Source: Lutraria lutraria | Taxonomy: Eukaryota; Mollusca; Bivalvia; Venerida; Mactridae | Assembly: GCA_964023205.1 (NCBI GenBank) | Contig: OZ026833.1 | Coordinates: 43,555,137-43,619,136 of the forward strand | Direction of reading: 5' to 3' | DNA: 64,000 bases | Shown: positions 1 to 11,456 of the stretch, piece by piece | Layout: each line of letters opens with the position of its first letter | How positions within the stretch are numbered: position 1 is the stretch's first letter | Program-made: the position numbers and the translations under genes | The notes under the pieces: model-generated | The model's input: the letters and a program-made list of their open reading frames with translations, nothing else | Databases searched by the model: none | Told to the model about the DNA's origin: nothing

Positions 1-180
1 ATGCATTTGTATACATTATTCTATTATCACATAAATGTTCTATACATGTATGTACTGGATATATGTTAATAGGCAAATATGCCTTTGTGTAAATAAACTG
101 AACAAAACTATATTTATATATGATAAATCACATTCAAATAACTACAAAAGGTTTAAGTTTCAAAACAATACTGGAAACTT
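1..180. other. AT-rich leader, no gene seen
   Basis: AT-rich sequence with no open frame of note and no recognisable element. Confidence 0.5.
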
Positions 181-368
181 CTTAAAGGCACTGTAACAAG
201 TAATAAAACAAGTCTCACTTCTAATGACTTAAAGGTACCGTAACAAGTAATAAAACAAGTCTCACTTCTAATGACTTAAAGGTACCGTAACAAGTAATAA
301 AACAAGTCTCACTTCTAATGACTTAAAGGTACCGTAACAAGTAATAAAACAAGTCTCACTTCTAATGA
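181..368. repeat. 47-bp tandem repeat, 4 copies
   Basis: Four head-to-tail copies start at 181, 228, 275 and 322. The first differs at two bases (AGGCACTG against AGGTACCG); the other three are identical by eye. The array lies immediately upstream of LINE-derived sequence. Confidence 0.95.
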
Positions 369-2330
369 CATTTTTAAATATTCTAAAGCAATGAATGACC
401 CAGATTCAATATTCTTTCAACCAGATGAAGACATTTTACACTTCAGTAATAAATTCTTAGATGGAATATTACGCATTGTGTTTGAAGAGTTAGATGTTCC
501 ATCCATCAACATGGAAGTTACTAAGTCTGAAAGTGGGAAAATTAGCAGGCCCTGACTTCTCGATAAGTGAATTCTTTAAGTATGGAATTGAATGTGATTA
601 TCTTTTGTCTGTTGTTTGCAATGAAATATTTCCCAGAAGACTGGACAGAAGGATTTATTGTCCATTTAGGAGATGTGAATACTGCAAATAAAAAAAGCAC
701 TTTTGGCAAATTATTCACAATATTATCAACAATCAATTAAATAGATGGGCTGAAAACTATCACGTATATACTAGTATTGAAGCACAGGCAGGATTCAGAC
801 GGAATATGGGAACAATTTTTAATACTTTTGTTTTACATAATTTGATTAAACAGTTTTTGAATAGAAATAAGAAACTTTATGTTGTTTTTTGTAGATTTTA
901 CTAAGGCATCTGACTTCTTGGTAAGAGACATACTTCGGTATAAATTGTAATTAAGGTAGGAGTTCAAAGTACAATAACGTAAGGTCACAAATAAAGTTTA
1001 ATAATAAGATAATAAATGAGTTTCTGTACCCACTTGGTCAGTAAGACAAGGCGAATCCTTATCCCCTTTACTGTTTGCAATGTATCTGGATAATAATGAA
1101 TAGCATTTTGTTTTAAATGATTTTAAGGGCAATGATTGACCTGGGAATGTTTAAGTTGTTATAATTCTATATGCTGATGATTTCGCTATCCTGGCTGAAT
1201 CAGAAGATGATTTCAAACGAGGACTTATTTTACTGGAGGAATATTGCGATAAATGCAAATTGAATGTGAACATAGAAAAAAAAGTAATGGTGTTTAGAAG
1301 GGGGGGGGGGGGGGGGGGCTCTAAGAAGAATTTTGTGATTTATATATAAGGGTGAAGTGCTAGAAAAACAGTAAATAAGTTTACATATTTTGGCAAAGTA
1401 TTTACATGTGGTGGCTCTTAAAATTTACAAAACTTATGAAACATTAGCTGGACAGGCATGGAAAGCAACTTTTAAATAAAGTCAATTATTTCAAGATTTC
1501 CTTGTATGACTATAAAAATACAGTTAGATCTATTTGACAAGCTTATACTACCTATATTGAATTATGGGTCTGATATGTGTGGGTTGAAAGAATCTATGAC
1601 ACTTGAGATAGTACAATTGAAGTTCTGTAAAAGCTTACTAAAGGAGTGAAACCAACACAAAATGATTTTGTGAAGAAATGGGAAGAACAATTTATTAACA
1701 ATTAGAACACTTAATGTAATAAGATAATGGGTGAAAATCAAATTGGTCTGGAATATGTCAATCTCAATGGGATTTAATGAAGTATGGCTAGCACAAGCAG
1801 TGGGAAATACTAACTTAAAGGCTTTTTTTATCTGTATTCAAATGAAGATTAAAAGATACTTTTATACATAACTGGGATTTAAGACTTCGCGATTCTACTA
1901 GAGCTAATTCATATAATCTATTTAAAAATTGCAAATAACTCATATGAATTCCAGCCATATCTAATTTTAATCAATGTAGAGAAATATAGATACAATGTAT
2001 ACACTTAGAAGGCTAAAAGTGTCATCTCGCAGATTGGAAATAGAAGCAGGCAGGTGGCATAAGCCATATGAAATAGAACTTAACCAAAGGAAATGCGAAC
2101 ATTGTGGTGTTTTAGAGGATGAGTTATATTTTATGTTTGAGTGTCAACTTTATACTGAAGACAGAAAAATACATATCCAAAAATATTGCTGGTCTAGACC
2201 AAATGTCCTTAAATACAGACAACTGATGACATCCGACAACAAAGCAATTAATAGAAATCTAGCAATTTTTGTTCAAAAAGCTTTTAAAGTAAGGGATCAG
2301 TTCTTATGCTATTATAACTAATGTCTAATT
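369..2330 (+). pseudogene. Degenerate LINE reverse transcriptase (ORF2) relic
   Basis: This is a decayed non-LTR retrotransposon on the plus strand. Fragments in several frames keep the order of a LINE ORF2: a block near 630 reading like the NEIFP..W..GFIVPL segment that precedes the RT fingers, a palm motif near 1,170 reading YADDFAILAES, the following thumb-like segment (LLEEYCDKCKLNVN), and at 1,995-2,321 the C-terminal cysteine/histidine domain (RKCEHCGVLEDELYFMFEC). Many stops and frameshifts and a 19-G run at 1,300-1,318 rule out function. The C-terminal domain belongs to the same general type as the fragments at 6,900-7,260 and 30,720-31,075. Family assignment below LINE is not possible by eye. 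Confidence 0.8.
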
Positions 2331-3184
2331 TGTCTGAAACTCCTTGAAAATTTCTTTAAACATGAATAATAATACTAACTTTTATGTCTGAATATTGATT
2401 TGGTATTTCTACTTTTTTCTGTATATCTACATATAATTCTGAGATGACTATTGATTTTGTAATAATATTCTTCTACGAGTATATGTGTCCATAACCTATG
2501 TTTGGAAGGTTCTACATGTTGATTAACCTTTATAAAGAATTATATATTTAATAATTATTACCATGCAGATATTTTCAAATATCAACAATAGTTAAGTACA
2601 AATGATGATTTGTTGAATTACTTACTGTATGTCCTTAAACTGTGATTTAGGTAATAAAAAGTATGTATATTATAATATTATACCAGTCAAATGCAATTAT
2701 TTATCTTCCGAATATTATGCATACGAAACTTAATATATTTTATGTATAATAAATGTTTTAGACTGTCTAGTATAAGATACATACCTTGCATGTCCAACAT
2801 TTTTCATTCACTCTACATATTTATATATAATGTTCAACCATTTATATAAATAATTGTTAAACTTTATCATTTATAAACCATATTTCTTTCTTTATAAAAA
2901 TATATGTCCTATAGTATGTTGACTGATTAAATTAATGATAATAAAAAAATAATGGAAGTCATGTGTACATGCATGTTATAAATCAAATATACGTTCATTG
3001 CTTTGACTATATCGCAACTTATAACTTCTTTTTTCGACTATCTTATAATCTATACTTTTGTAACCCTAGTTTTGTTCAGTAATGATGCTACAAATGTATG
3101 TTTATGTGCGTGTACTGTTGGATCTATGATCTTATGTTTTCGAAATAAGCATATATATATAAGGGAATATTGTCATATTATATT
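2331..3184. other. AT-rich intergenic, nothing recognised
   Basis: Very AT-rich sequence between the LINE relic and the first C1q module. The small open frame at 3,003-3,257 has no recognisable similarity and biased hydrophobic composition, and I do not call it a gene. Confidence 0.5.
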
Positions 3185-3424
3185 AGTGTTTTGTTGCATG
3201 TTTTGTTTGATTAGAATTGCTCTCTTGATCTTTCATGGACAGATACAACATAAATAAAATGATAAAACTCTTATCAAATTGCCAAAATCCTATGAATCAA
3301 GGGAAGTTACTCTTGTAGTATGTAAGTAATATGGTGACTGCTTTATCGTCGATGTTGCAACGTTAATAAAACAACTCAGCTTACCGAAGATGCATCGTAC
3401 AACAAGAACGTTTATATCGACATA

Positions 3425-3602
3425 CAGTACACCCTCACTTACAGAGAACGTCTTTATTACCATGACCTCTGTATAACGACCATTTCATTTGAACCAGTCT
3501 TCAATTTTCCTTCAATGTTTTAACTCAAGTAACTCAATACCACATCAATGTTAGGACCGATTTTGATTGGTCCCAAATGTGGTCGATATATCGAGGATTT
3601 AT
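3425..3602. mobile_element. Pogo/Tigger-like MITE (C1q-module copy 0)
   Basis: It begins CAGTACACCCTCACTTAC after a TA dinucleotide and contains the bivalve-type phrase of a non-autonomous pogo/Tigger element (CTGTATAACGACCATTTC ... GGACCGATTTTGATTGGTCC). It ends near TATATCGAGG. The same insertion is at 21,107 and 39,411, so it predates the triplication. Assignment rests on remembered family style, not on a search. Confidence 0.55.
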
Positions 3603-3882
3603 TTAAAAATTAGATAATTAAAACTGGCCTTCGTTACAATCATGTCACAGAGTCAATAGGTACCAGCTTTTGAGTTTGATTAATGATTTTGCCTATGGTC
3701 TTGTCATAAATCACCGTTAGCTGTACAAAGCTATATCTTTATAAGCAAGATTAACAACGTATTGGCCTTTTCACACGCTAATATAAATACATCTTGATAT
3801 AAAAATTCTGCATGTCCAATATTCATATCTCCACTGGGCACATTTAACAAATAGATATAAAACAAACTCGATGAGATATGGT

Positions 3883-4238
3883 TTATTTGCCAACAACGAC
3901 ATCCGATGGAGGATGTTGGTATAATAAAAATCCAGAAAATGTGGAATAATGTTGTCCAACGAGTCCGTCATCCTGATAGACGTTTCTTACAGTGACCGTC
4001 CGTCCGACCTTCATGTCAATAATAAGCGTCTGGTCCCCGGAGGTTACTCAAAACTTGGAGAACACATTGCCGTCAACAACGAAGAAAGCATGCATGTGGT
4101 TATAGACATGAATGTCAATGCCCATGACAGTTGCATGAATCACATAGGTACCGTCTACTGAAGGCACGAACGCACCCGTGTCGTTATTGTAAGCGTTCCC
4201 GACGTTGGTGATAACTTGTTGGAATTGAAGAACCTGAT
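3883..4238 (-). pseudogene. C1q-domain exon, copy 0 (broken)
   Basis: The minus strand encodes most of a C1q (complement C1q/TNF-like) domain: VITNVGNAYNNDTGAFVP, then GTYVIHATVMG, then YSTFSGFLLYQH near the end. The exon follows an acceptor-like TTGCAG at 4,239-4,241. Compared with the copy at 40,342-40,781 it lacks 75 bp just inside the acceptor (25 codons, the first strands of the domain), and 9 bp are missing in frame. A TGA at 4,048-4,050 replaces the tryptophan codon of KFWVTSGD. No partner signal-peptide exon is found upstream. It is a relic. Confidence 0.8.
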
Positions 4239-4545
4239 CTGCAAGTAAACATAACATATTTAGTTATAATGCACTGCACTGTTGTGCTTTGCGATACATT
4301 ATTGATCCGGAACCTTTTATGTCGTAATTCACTGGCTAACATGACAAGTCAATCGGTATAAAATTAAGGTTATTCTTATGCAAAAGTAAATAGATGCAAC
4401 TGAGCATGATTAATATATAACTTGATCGGTAATATAATTACATGAACTGTATCTAAACTTTCGTTGATTCTTGATCTAGGTGTTACACGGCAGTTTATTA
4501 TCATTACAATGTACAGTTCCTAATGTCGATATTGAGGTTGTTATA

Positions 4546-6899
4546 CTAAGTAGGCAGATCTAGGAAGAAATCGCACCTTTGACAGCCAAGACTGGGTGAA
4601 ATTCTTACTCCAGCACTGGTTCAATGTTGATGTCTTAATATGAGTTGGAACAAAACCAAAGGCAAAGGTGAGGCAAATTAACTGTAGCATGCAAATATAG
4701 ACAGAACCTGGTCGGATGTTTAGCATTTCTTGTTTTGGACAGGGTTGATGTTTTGTATGTGCTTTTTTCCGACAGAATACTTTTCTTATCTATGTATTCA
4801 AAGCAGTATCTAAACGAAAACTATAATTGTATCATGTAATAACGGGCAAGGTAGATGTTAAACCATGTTGACATTTTGTTTCTTGCGAATTTCTATTATC
4901 TAGTGCAGTTAGACTTAAATTCCCATTAGCTTTTTGGGTGTTAAAATTAAAGTAGGTCTTATGTGAACTACAATGATGACTTATCCGTTAAACTAACTTT
5001 TGCCTGCAATAAACAAATTTCCAAAATTTTCAAGAACTACATGTAGATATGTAGCACAGTATTTTTTCAATGATATTGCAAAAGAGTAAGACAAAAGCAT
5101 CTGTCAATATTTTTACGAGATGTGGCTAAAGTAAGGCATTATGTAAATATTGTTTTAGAGCAAATAAAATACATTTGTTATATTGTACTATAATTTTATT
5201 ACTAGTATTGTTCTGTTTTAAAATTACTGAATTCAAAAAGCTAATGGGCATTTAAGGCTATGCATATGTATATAGACTAAGACTTCCCGAGATAGAAGAC
5301 AATCATAAAAATCCCACAAACCCTAAATTGCAACCTCCCCTTATAGTTAAGTAGTCTACATGTCTACATGGTAAGGTGGACTATTTGTATTTTGAATTTC
5401 TAGGTTATCCGGGTGTTCTTTATAATAAAGTATATCACATAGTTCATTACATTCATGTCTTCACAATAAGACATATAACACCTCTTGGACGGTCATTTAA
5501 AATTAGAGCAAAAACAGCAAATAATGACTTGATTCATAATCCGGATAACTTGCATCAATTTTGATGTTGTATCCAATATCCTCGCAATTTTCGCATTGCC
5601 TAAGGGAATGTATTTACAAAAGGAAATTTCAACAAGCCAACAAAAACATACTTATCTGTGGACGCTAAATGTGATTTAATTTGTTTTGTTTCTGGTTTGG
5701 TTTCTTATCCCATTTTTCCTGCAACCCTTGACTTCTTATTAAGCCCAAGGAACGATACGTCACTTCTCTGTAACTTTTTGCAGGCTTTTATTGGTAATAA
5801 AAAACTATAATAAAACGGTTCTCTGTCTCAATAATCTTATCGATAAGCATGTAAATAAAAAACAAACAATGTTTATGCCTAATTTTGACTTATTAAATTA
5901 CATCATATTGACATTCGTTAACAATTGCAATTTACGACTTTACCAATAATATAACGGAAATAAACCTCTATAGAAGGATACAATTTATAGTCCATTTGTT
6001 CTTGAAGATACGTAGGAGTTTTAAATCCGTGAAGGATGTTTACCCGTTATAAAGACAGCATATATCTTAGGGATGAATGCAGAAATTTCCTGTTTTGCTA
6101 AGTTTGTAGTATGTGTCGACACACGTGTCAAGTGTTTACATAACATGCACACTTGAATTCTGTAATACAGTTTCCAGTAACACTAAACAAGTTCTTATCG
6201 TACGGAAGCATCAAGTTGAAACTCGTTTGTCTAGTACTAGTCTGATAAACAGAAGTAGATACCAGGTTAAAGGTGCCCCTAGGTATTGGTAAGATAACCT
6301 AGGGATATTAAAAGGATAATTGCCTTCAATTATAGATAAATCTTTGCGTAGGATCATCCAATCAACACACTTGTTAATGTCTAATTTACCACTCCTGATA
6401 ACAGAATGATACCACTTCAAAAGTTATAAACACTTCACAAAAGCGGATCTTTTTGCTATAATTATGAAGTAAATTCTTCGCCCAAACATGTATCATTATA
6501 GTAATTAATAATTTATTCAACGCGGTATGATTATGAATTATCAAAATCTTTGCCCAACTTTGTATTATTCTGAATTAAGTGACTCTTCGTCCAAACTTGT
6601 ATTATTATGAAGTAGTTGATCCCTTGCCCAAACTAGTATTATTATGAATTAATTTATTCTTTGCCCGAGCTTTTATTATTCTACATATGTTTGAAGGCAA
6701 TATAGAAAATAGACAGTGTTTCTTTCTTGTTCCATTCATTGGACGATATATTCGGGGGTTTTTTGGCCCTTGACTTGAAGCAACAGAAAAGCAGTTAGAT
6801 GTGAACTTTATAGTTGCCCAGGTAACAACAAATATTCCCTTTAGTACCTATTTTTATTAATGTCTTTAAAAACGCATTTTTGATATTTTTCAACATATA
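4546..6899. other. Duplicated non-coding DNA; diverged ~60-bp repeats at 6,461-6,680
   Basis: No gene is supported. The stretch aligns with 27,390-27,616 plus 28,614-30,720, the copy there being split by a solo LTR. At 6,461-6,680 about four to five diverged units of ~60 bp carry the core CTTTGCCCAAACTTGTATTATT; the counterpart is at 30,303-30,493. A 69-codon frame at 6,211-6,420 (minus) is conserved with 30,049-30,258, but the few differences are mostly amino-acid changing, as expected of non-coding DNA. Confidence 0.6.
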
Positions 6900-7260
6900 T
6901 CAATAACAACGGAATACTACGAGATTTTTACAGCCATTTTAAGCTAAGTTTTATTTATGAGGAGTATTTATCAAAACACTTACGAAAGGAACTAACCAAA
7001 GTACGTGTTTCTGCGAATTCATTAAGAATGCATTCTGCCAGATGTATGGAAATATTACCAAGAGGACAACGTTATTAGTGTCTGTTTTGTTTACTGAAGA
7101 CTTGCAGAGATTTAGAAGACGAATTTCATTTTGTATTAAAGTGTCAGACTATTTTTGTTTTTGATCTACGCGAAAAATATCAATAAATATCACTATAACA
7201 ATACAACTATGGTTATTTTTTTTCAACTTCTTAACACTTAGAAGAAAACTATATAATTGA
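6900..7260 (+). pseudogene. LINE ORF2 C-terminal fragment (unit 1)
   Basis: Read on plus with stops, the segment near 6,940-7,150 gives the C-terminal domain of a LINE polyprotein: FKLSFIYEEYL, then LTKVRVSANSLRMHSARC, then a cysteine pair and the EDEFHFVLKC motif. The copy in unit 2 lies at 30,720-31,075. It is a 3' fragment only; no palm motif is nearby. Confidence 0.65.
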
Positions 7261-7321
7261 ACCTATGTAGATATCTAAAATTAGCGCGCGAACAAAGAAG
7301 AAATTTGTTGCAACATATCAA

Positions 7322-7765
7322 TTAAAAGCACACACCAAATATCTTAAGCTCGAGGAGTTCTAGATATTTTAAGTTTTCCTACATGGGCCTTTTGAAGTCA
7401 CCCTCTGAGCGGAGCCAAATTTGATCACAGATTAATAATTTGAACGAAGTTGGTAGAGGTCCTCTAACAATATTTCACACCAAATATCTTAGCTCTACAC
7501 GTTGTGGTTTCTGAGAAGAACATTTTAAAGGTTTTCCCATGGGTTGACATGGCAACAAGAGTTTTAAATGAATTGTTTATACAATTTTTAAAAGGGGACC
7601 ACCCACGGATCGTTCCAGCAAAGTTCGGTGGCAATTGCATAATGATTTTGGAGGAGACGTTGTTTAAAGAAAATACGGACGCAACTTTACGGCGTACGTT
7701 GCACGGCGAACACAGAGTGATCACAAAATCTCACCTTGAACACGTTATGCTCCCTTGAGCTAAAA
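7322..7765 (+). mobile_element. Widespread molluscan interspersed repeat (unit 1 copy)
   Basis: The sequence has the style of a repeat seen all over bivalve genomes: CACCAAATATCTTA...CTCTACACG, GTTTTCCCATGGGTTGACATGGCAAC, GGGGACCACCCACGGATC, and an end of CTCACCTTGAACACGTTATGCTC followed by GAGCTAAAA. The 84-codon frame at 7,504-7,758 is part of it and is not a gene. The second copy is at 31,160-31,605. Family name is from memory and unverified. Confidence 0.6.
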
Positions 7766-7900
7766 CAACTGGATTGGAATTCCCTCATCGGAGTATATAA
7801 CTTTGTTGAATAGTGAAGTATCATATATTCTTAAGAAACTTTGTATAGATAATATTGGTGTTGGTTAGTATTGCATTCACTTTTTTATTTTTCGTTATAG

Positions 7901-8065
7901 AGAAGGTGGTTGGAAGGATGTCTCGTGTAATGCCGGGCATACCTACCTATGCCAAATGGAAAAAAAGATCAATAATGTCCTACAACAACACCGGCTGGAT
8001 GTAGACACGGATGGGATGGCTACAGAGCCCAGTGTTACCTGTACAGTGATGCGGGCATAAGTTGA
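7901..8065 (+). pseudogene. C-type-lectin-domain exon relic (unit 1)
   Basis: A pyrimidine-rich stretch ending TTCGTTATAG (7,891-7,900) looks like a splice acceptor. The following sequence reads GGWKDVSCNAGHTYLCQMEK, the classic end of a C-type lectin domain (W..D..C......YLCQ). One base shift and a stop later (7,970s) it reads PTTTPAGCRHGWDGYRAQCY, the classic start of the next domain (C..GW......CY). Together they look like a junction exon of a protein with tandem lectin domains joined by a Thr/Pro linker. The frameshift and the TAA in the linker break it. In unit 2 only the second half remains (31,690-31,800). Confidence 0.65.
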
Positions 8066-8084
8066 CAATACAGCAATAATTTGA

Positions 8085-8450
8085 TAATTGGTATTCAGTA
8101 TGTAGATTGGTAGTGGCCAGTAAATGACATCCATCAATATTTCGGCCAGTCGGCGAAATATTAAGGTCACAGTGGCATTCAACATAAAAACCTTGTCCGC
8201 TTAATAACTTGATAACCATATGATATGCTTTCTTCGTATTCAGTACGAACGATGGTAATGACCAGTAGATGGTCGGTCAAAGTTCAAGGCGACCTTCAAC
8301 CTTGTCGTTTTAATAACTCTATGACTATAAGGTGTGTTATATTTGTATTCAGTATAGCCAGTAAATGACCTATATTAATTTTGAGGTCAGTCAGTCAAAG
8401 GTCAATGTCACGGTGACAAATGATGTTCTTTATATCATCAGCCCTTCCGC
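8085..8450. repeat. Diverged ~115-bp repeats with AGGTCA-type cores
   Basis: About three diverged units contain GTATTCAGTA, CAGTAAATGACC and GTCAGTCGGTCAAAGGTCAATGTCAC-like segments at about 8,090, 8,235 and 8,350. Unit 2 holds only one such unit (31,810-31,905). The phrase style is common in bivalve interspersed repeats. Confidence 0.5.
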
Positions 8451-8472
8451 CATAACAATGATTAAATAACCA

Positions 8473-8500
8473 CATATATATATATATGTGTGTGTGTGTG
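8473..8500. repeat. (AT)n/(GT)n microsatellite
   Basis: An AT dinucleotide run passes directly into a GT run. It is absent from the corresponding place in unit 2. Confidence 0.85.
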
Positions 8501-10406
8501 CGTCGACAAAAAATTAGTCATGTATGACAAAGCTTCCATTTCTGACTTTGTGACTTTAATGAAAAAGTCACCTTAATATAATATCTTTGATATTTATTAG
8601 CAGTTCTTTATCAAAGATTTGCCATGATATTTATTTAGAAATAGGCGTCAATGAATGCAGGAATCATCATTATAAGTAGTTGCTTTACTATATACTGGAA
8701 AAGCCAACGCTGTCTTTCCCTTTTATTTCATATTCATAAGTTATCAAAAGTTCACATTAAAGAATGTAGCTAACCTTGCAAACTAAACTTAATTAGTCAT
8801 ATTTTCATTATTATCGTAATGAAGAAAAAAGTTGAAATTGTCGATAAATCGCCATTATCGACTTAATCTAATAAGCTGACAGATGCTAGAAATATTAAGA
8901 AAATGTACAAATTACAAATGAACCACGAATAGTGTGAAATATAAATTTTGAAATAATTTTAGTCCATCTTTGATTGGTCTCACACTAAATGCAATCAAGA
9001 GGCACTATTTTCCCCGACCATTCACACATCACGTATGAATAAATCCAAAATTGGATAGTGATGCGTATTAGGATCGATGTAAGTGTTAGCTTAATGACCA
9101 ATAACTTTCATAGATCGTCGCAAATGTCGACACATCGTTACACATCAATATCGAAAGTAATCATGTTGCTGCTAAATGCAGCCTAACTGAAACATGGTGA
9201 AGAGAGAATAATATTTCGTCGACGTTCTTCCATAAGGTCGTATCCAAATTTCGCGCAAGTTTTTTATTTGCTATATTTCAAAAACTACAGCGGATACGTC
9301 ATTTGCGAAGACTTTTAAAGCCTTAGCCAATTGAATAACGTTATGGTAGTTGATTATATTATGTCGTAAAATCGAAAGATGCATAACTCGGTCTTCTAAA
9401 AGGTCTAACATTCTTTACTATACATTTTATTACATATTAAAGATTGTGCCACACTATGACTCTAGTTTGGTTATATCGAGTATAATTTCATCGAGGATAG
9501 TCGTGTTTATTGTCTTACAGTGACGTCTTAAATGTTCTAAAAGGTTGTATAATGAAATACCGTCATTAGATTTACACCAAACATTATTCTAAAAGGACAT
9601 AAGTGGTTTCTTAAATTGTATTATAGATGTTATTATACCATAACAAGTATCATGGTAATAATGGTAATTTTCAATACATGCTAATTTTCAATACGAAGTA
9701 CGCAAAGAGCTAAGTTCACAAAGGATCATTTTTGGCCGAAATTAGAAGTTTTCTTGCAGTTTATCGGAAGTGGACATTTCTTGATACGATGATTTTGAAG
9801 AACGTCGACGACTTATGTGATGGGTATATCTAAATGCAAAATAATAAAAACAAATAAGAAATACGTTGGCCTAATTTTCGAACATTTAGTTTTCACCGCC
9901 AAATATTTCTATAAACCACCACAGCACAAAAGTATGACTTTCCATGTACGCATGACCCATGTCTATATACCATATAGTAAGACTTTGTATAGTTTGCATT
10001 TATGATAACATTGATGAAGAAATCAAATAACATCAGTATCCAAACGGCAGTGAGAATCCGTGATAGTTTGTCTATTAGTGATTCACGTGCAACAAATTAT
10101 TATTTCAGAAGATTTACGCATTTATGACTTCAGTAAATAGTGTATATTATTCTTTTTATGCTGTTCCAGACTGTATTTATTCTACCGATGTCATCAACAG
10201 ACCGAAGCAACATTTGTATCTTGCCGTTACTAATTCGGACTTTATAGAATAACTTAAAGGACTCCAAGTGACTACCTGTGTAATGTTTTGTTTAAGAGCA
10301 CATGAGAACTACACATCTATGTTATCATTACTGTCAAGATATTAGTCAGGAACATACATTTAGGTATTTCCGTTAAGTAATATATTTTAGTTGACTATAA
10401 TTACGG
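8501..10406. other. Duplicated intergenic DNA, no gene seen
   Basis: AT-rich sequence aligning patchily with 31,900-32,980 of unit 2. Unit 1 is longer by several hundred bases. The 62-codon frame at 9,817-10,005 is not preserved in unit 2 and is not called. Confidence 0.5.
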
Positions 10407-11456
10407 TTAGAAAATCAACACTTGAACAAGACAGATGACCAGTTGAAATTATCTGAATGTTTATTGGCAATCTGTGCTCAATTAAACAAATTTGAAAATA
10501 GCCGTAACCAACTATTTTTGTCAGTGTCTAAAGTTCGCAAAAGCGTAAGTGACAATTCGATAAACATAAGTAATATTCAAGATGCTGATGTTCAAAGGAA
10601 AAACAAATTGAAAACCTCCATCCAGGAAATAAGTGAAAAAATTGCCGAACAGTCGAAGGAATTCAACGAACAAACAAAACAAAAACAAAAAGATGTACAT
10701 GTTGTGAAATCAGTTGACGCCAGAAACAAAGCCATGGAGTCGAACTCAAACAATATAAGCAGTACAGTAAAGGAATAATTTAATCAACTTACAAATGAAC
10801 TCTCAAATAAATTTGACACTTTGAATAAAAACATGCTTGACGTTCTTGAGAAATGTGCTTCAAATAAAGCGTCGATGTTTTCCTCTTCTGAAAACATTGA
10901 GCATGCGCAAAGAGATCATAATCCTTCCAAAGTGACTTATCAGGAAGCTCCAGCCTACCAACACCATCTTCCAAAAACCGATGTTAACTATAGTCAAGTT
11001 GTAAGCTCTAGAAATAATGGTTCGGAACATAACCCGATATTGATAACAAACAACACTGCATCTGCTCCCTGTGTAGTAAATACAAACAATTCTTGGGAAT
11101 CGAATACCAATGTTGTTCAACCACAAAACAACCGTTTTAGGGGTGTGGTAAGGAAGAAAGTTAGATCCTACCTGTTGACCGGAATAGACCTCCGCAGTGA
11201 TATAGAAGGTCTTCACGAATTCCTAGAAGAAATCGGTATAGCTAGTAAAACTACGAAATTCCTAGTAACAAGACGTACGGACTGCAAATCGGCACAGATT
11301 GTTGTAAGTCATGACCAAAGCGACCTGGTAGAGAACCCTGAAACGTGGCCAGAAGGCATTATTTGTCGTCCCTGGTTGAACAGAACAGAATATCGTGAAC
11401 ATCGCAATAGGCGGCGATTCGATAACGAACAGGAAGTATACGACGAACGTGAATAA
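10407..11456 (+). pseudogene. LINE ORF1 (nucleic-acid chaperone type), one internal stop
   Basis: One frame runs from the left junction to the TAA at 11,454-11,456, interrupted only by a TAA at 10,776-10,778. The first ~130 codons are polar and coiled-coil-like with many Gln/Lys/Glu and heptad-like spacing. The C-terminal ~110 codons hold a folded region (YLLTGIDLRSDIEGLHEFLE ... SAQIVV ... WPEGIICRPWL) resembling the RRM-like/C-terminal domain of CR1-type ORF1 proteins. ORF1p is thought to bind the element RNA and coat it. There is no start ATG at the 5' end. ORF2 follows or overlaps in another frame. Confidence 0.7.

Larger units (their letters stand above)
3185..4545. repeat. C1q module, copy 0 of a tandem segmental duplication
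   Basis: This block aligns by eye with 20,870-21,830 and 39,230-41,100. Shared anchors are the phrase around 'GGAAGTTACTCTTG' (3,302, 20,986, 39,348), a pogo-like MITE, the C1q exon and the sequence near 'AGTTACTTTATC'. It ends near 4,545, where it abuts the sequence that begins unit 1. Copy 0 lacks the signal-peptide/coiled-coil exon found in copies 1 and 2. Confidence 0.75.

Noticed and set aside
6211..6420. 69-codon frame conserved with 30,049-30,258
   Set aside because: The surrounding non-coding DNA is equally conserved and the few differences are mainly amino-acid changing, so there is no sign of selection on a protein.
7504..7758. 84-codon frame ending HRVITKSHLEHVMLP
   Set aside because: It lies inside an interspersed molluscan repeat and is truncated by an indel in the unit 2 copy.
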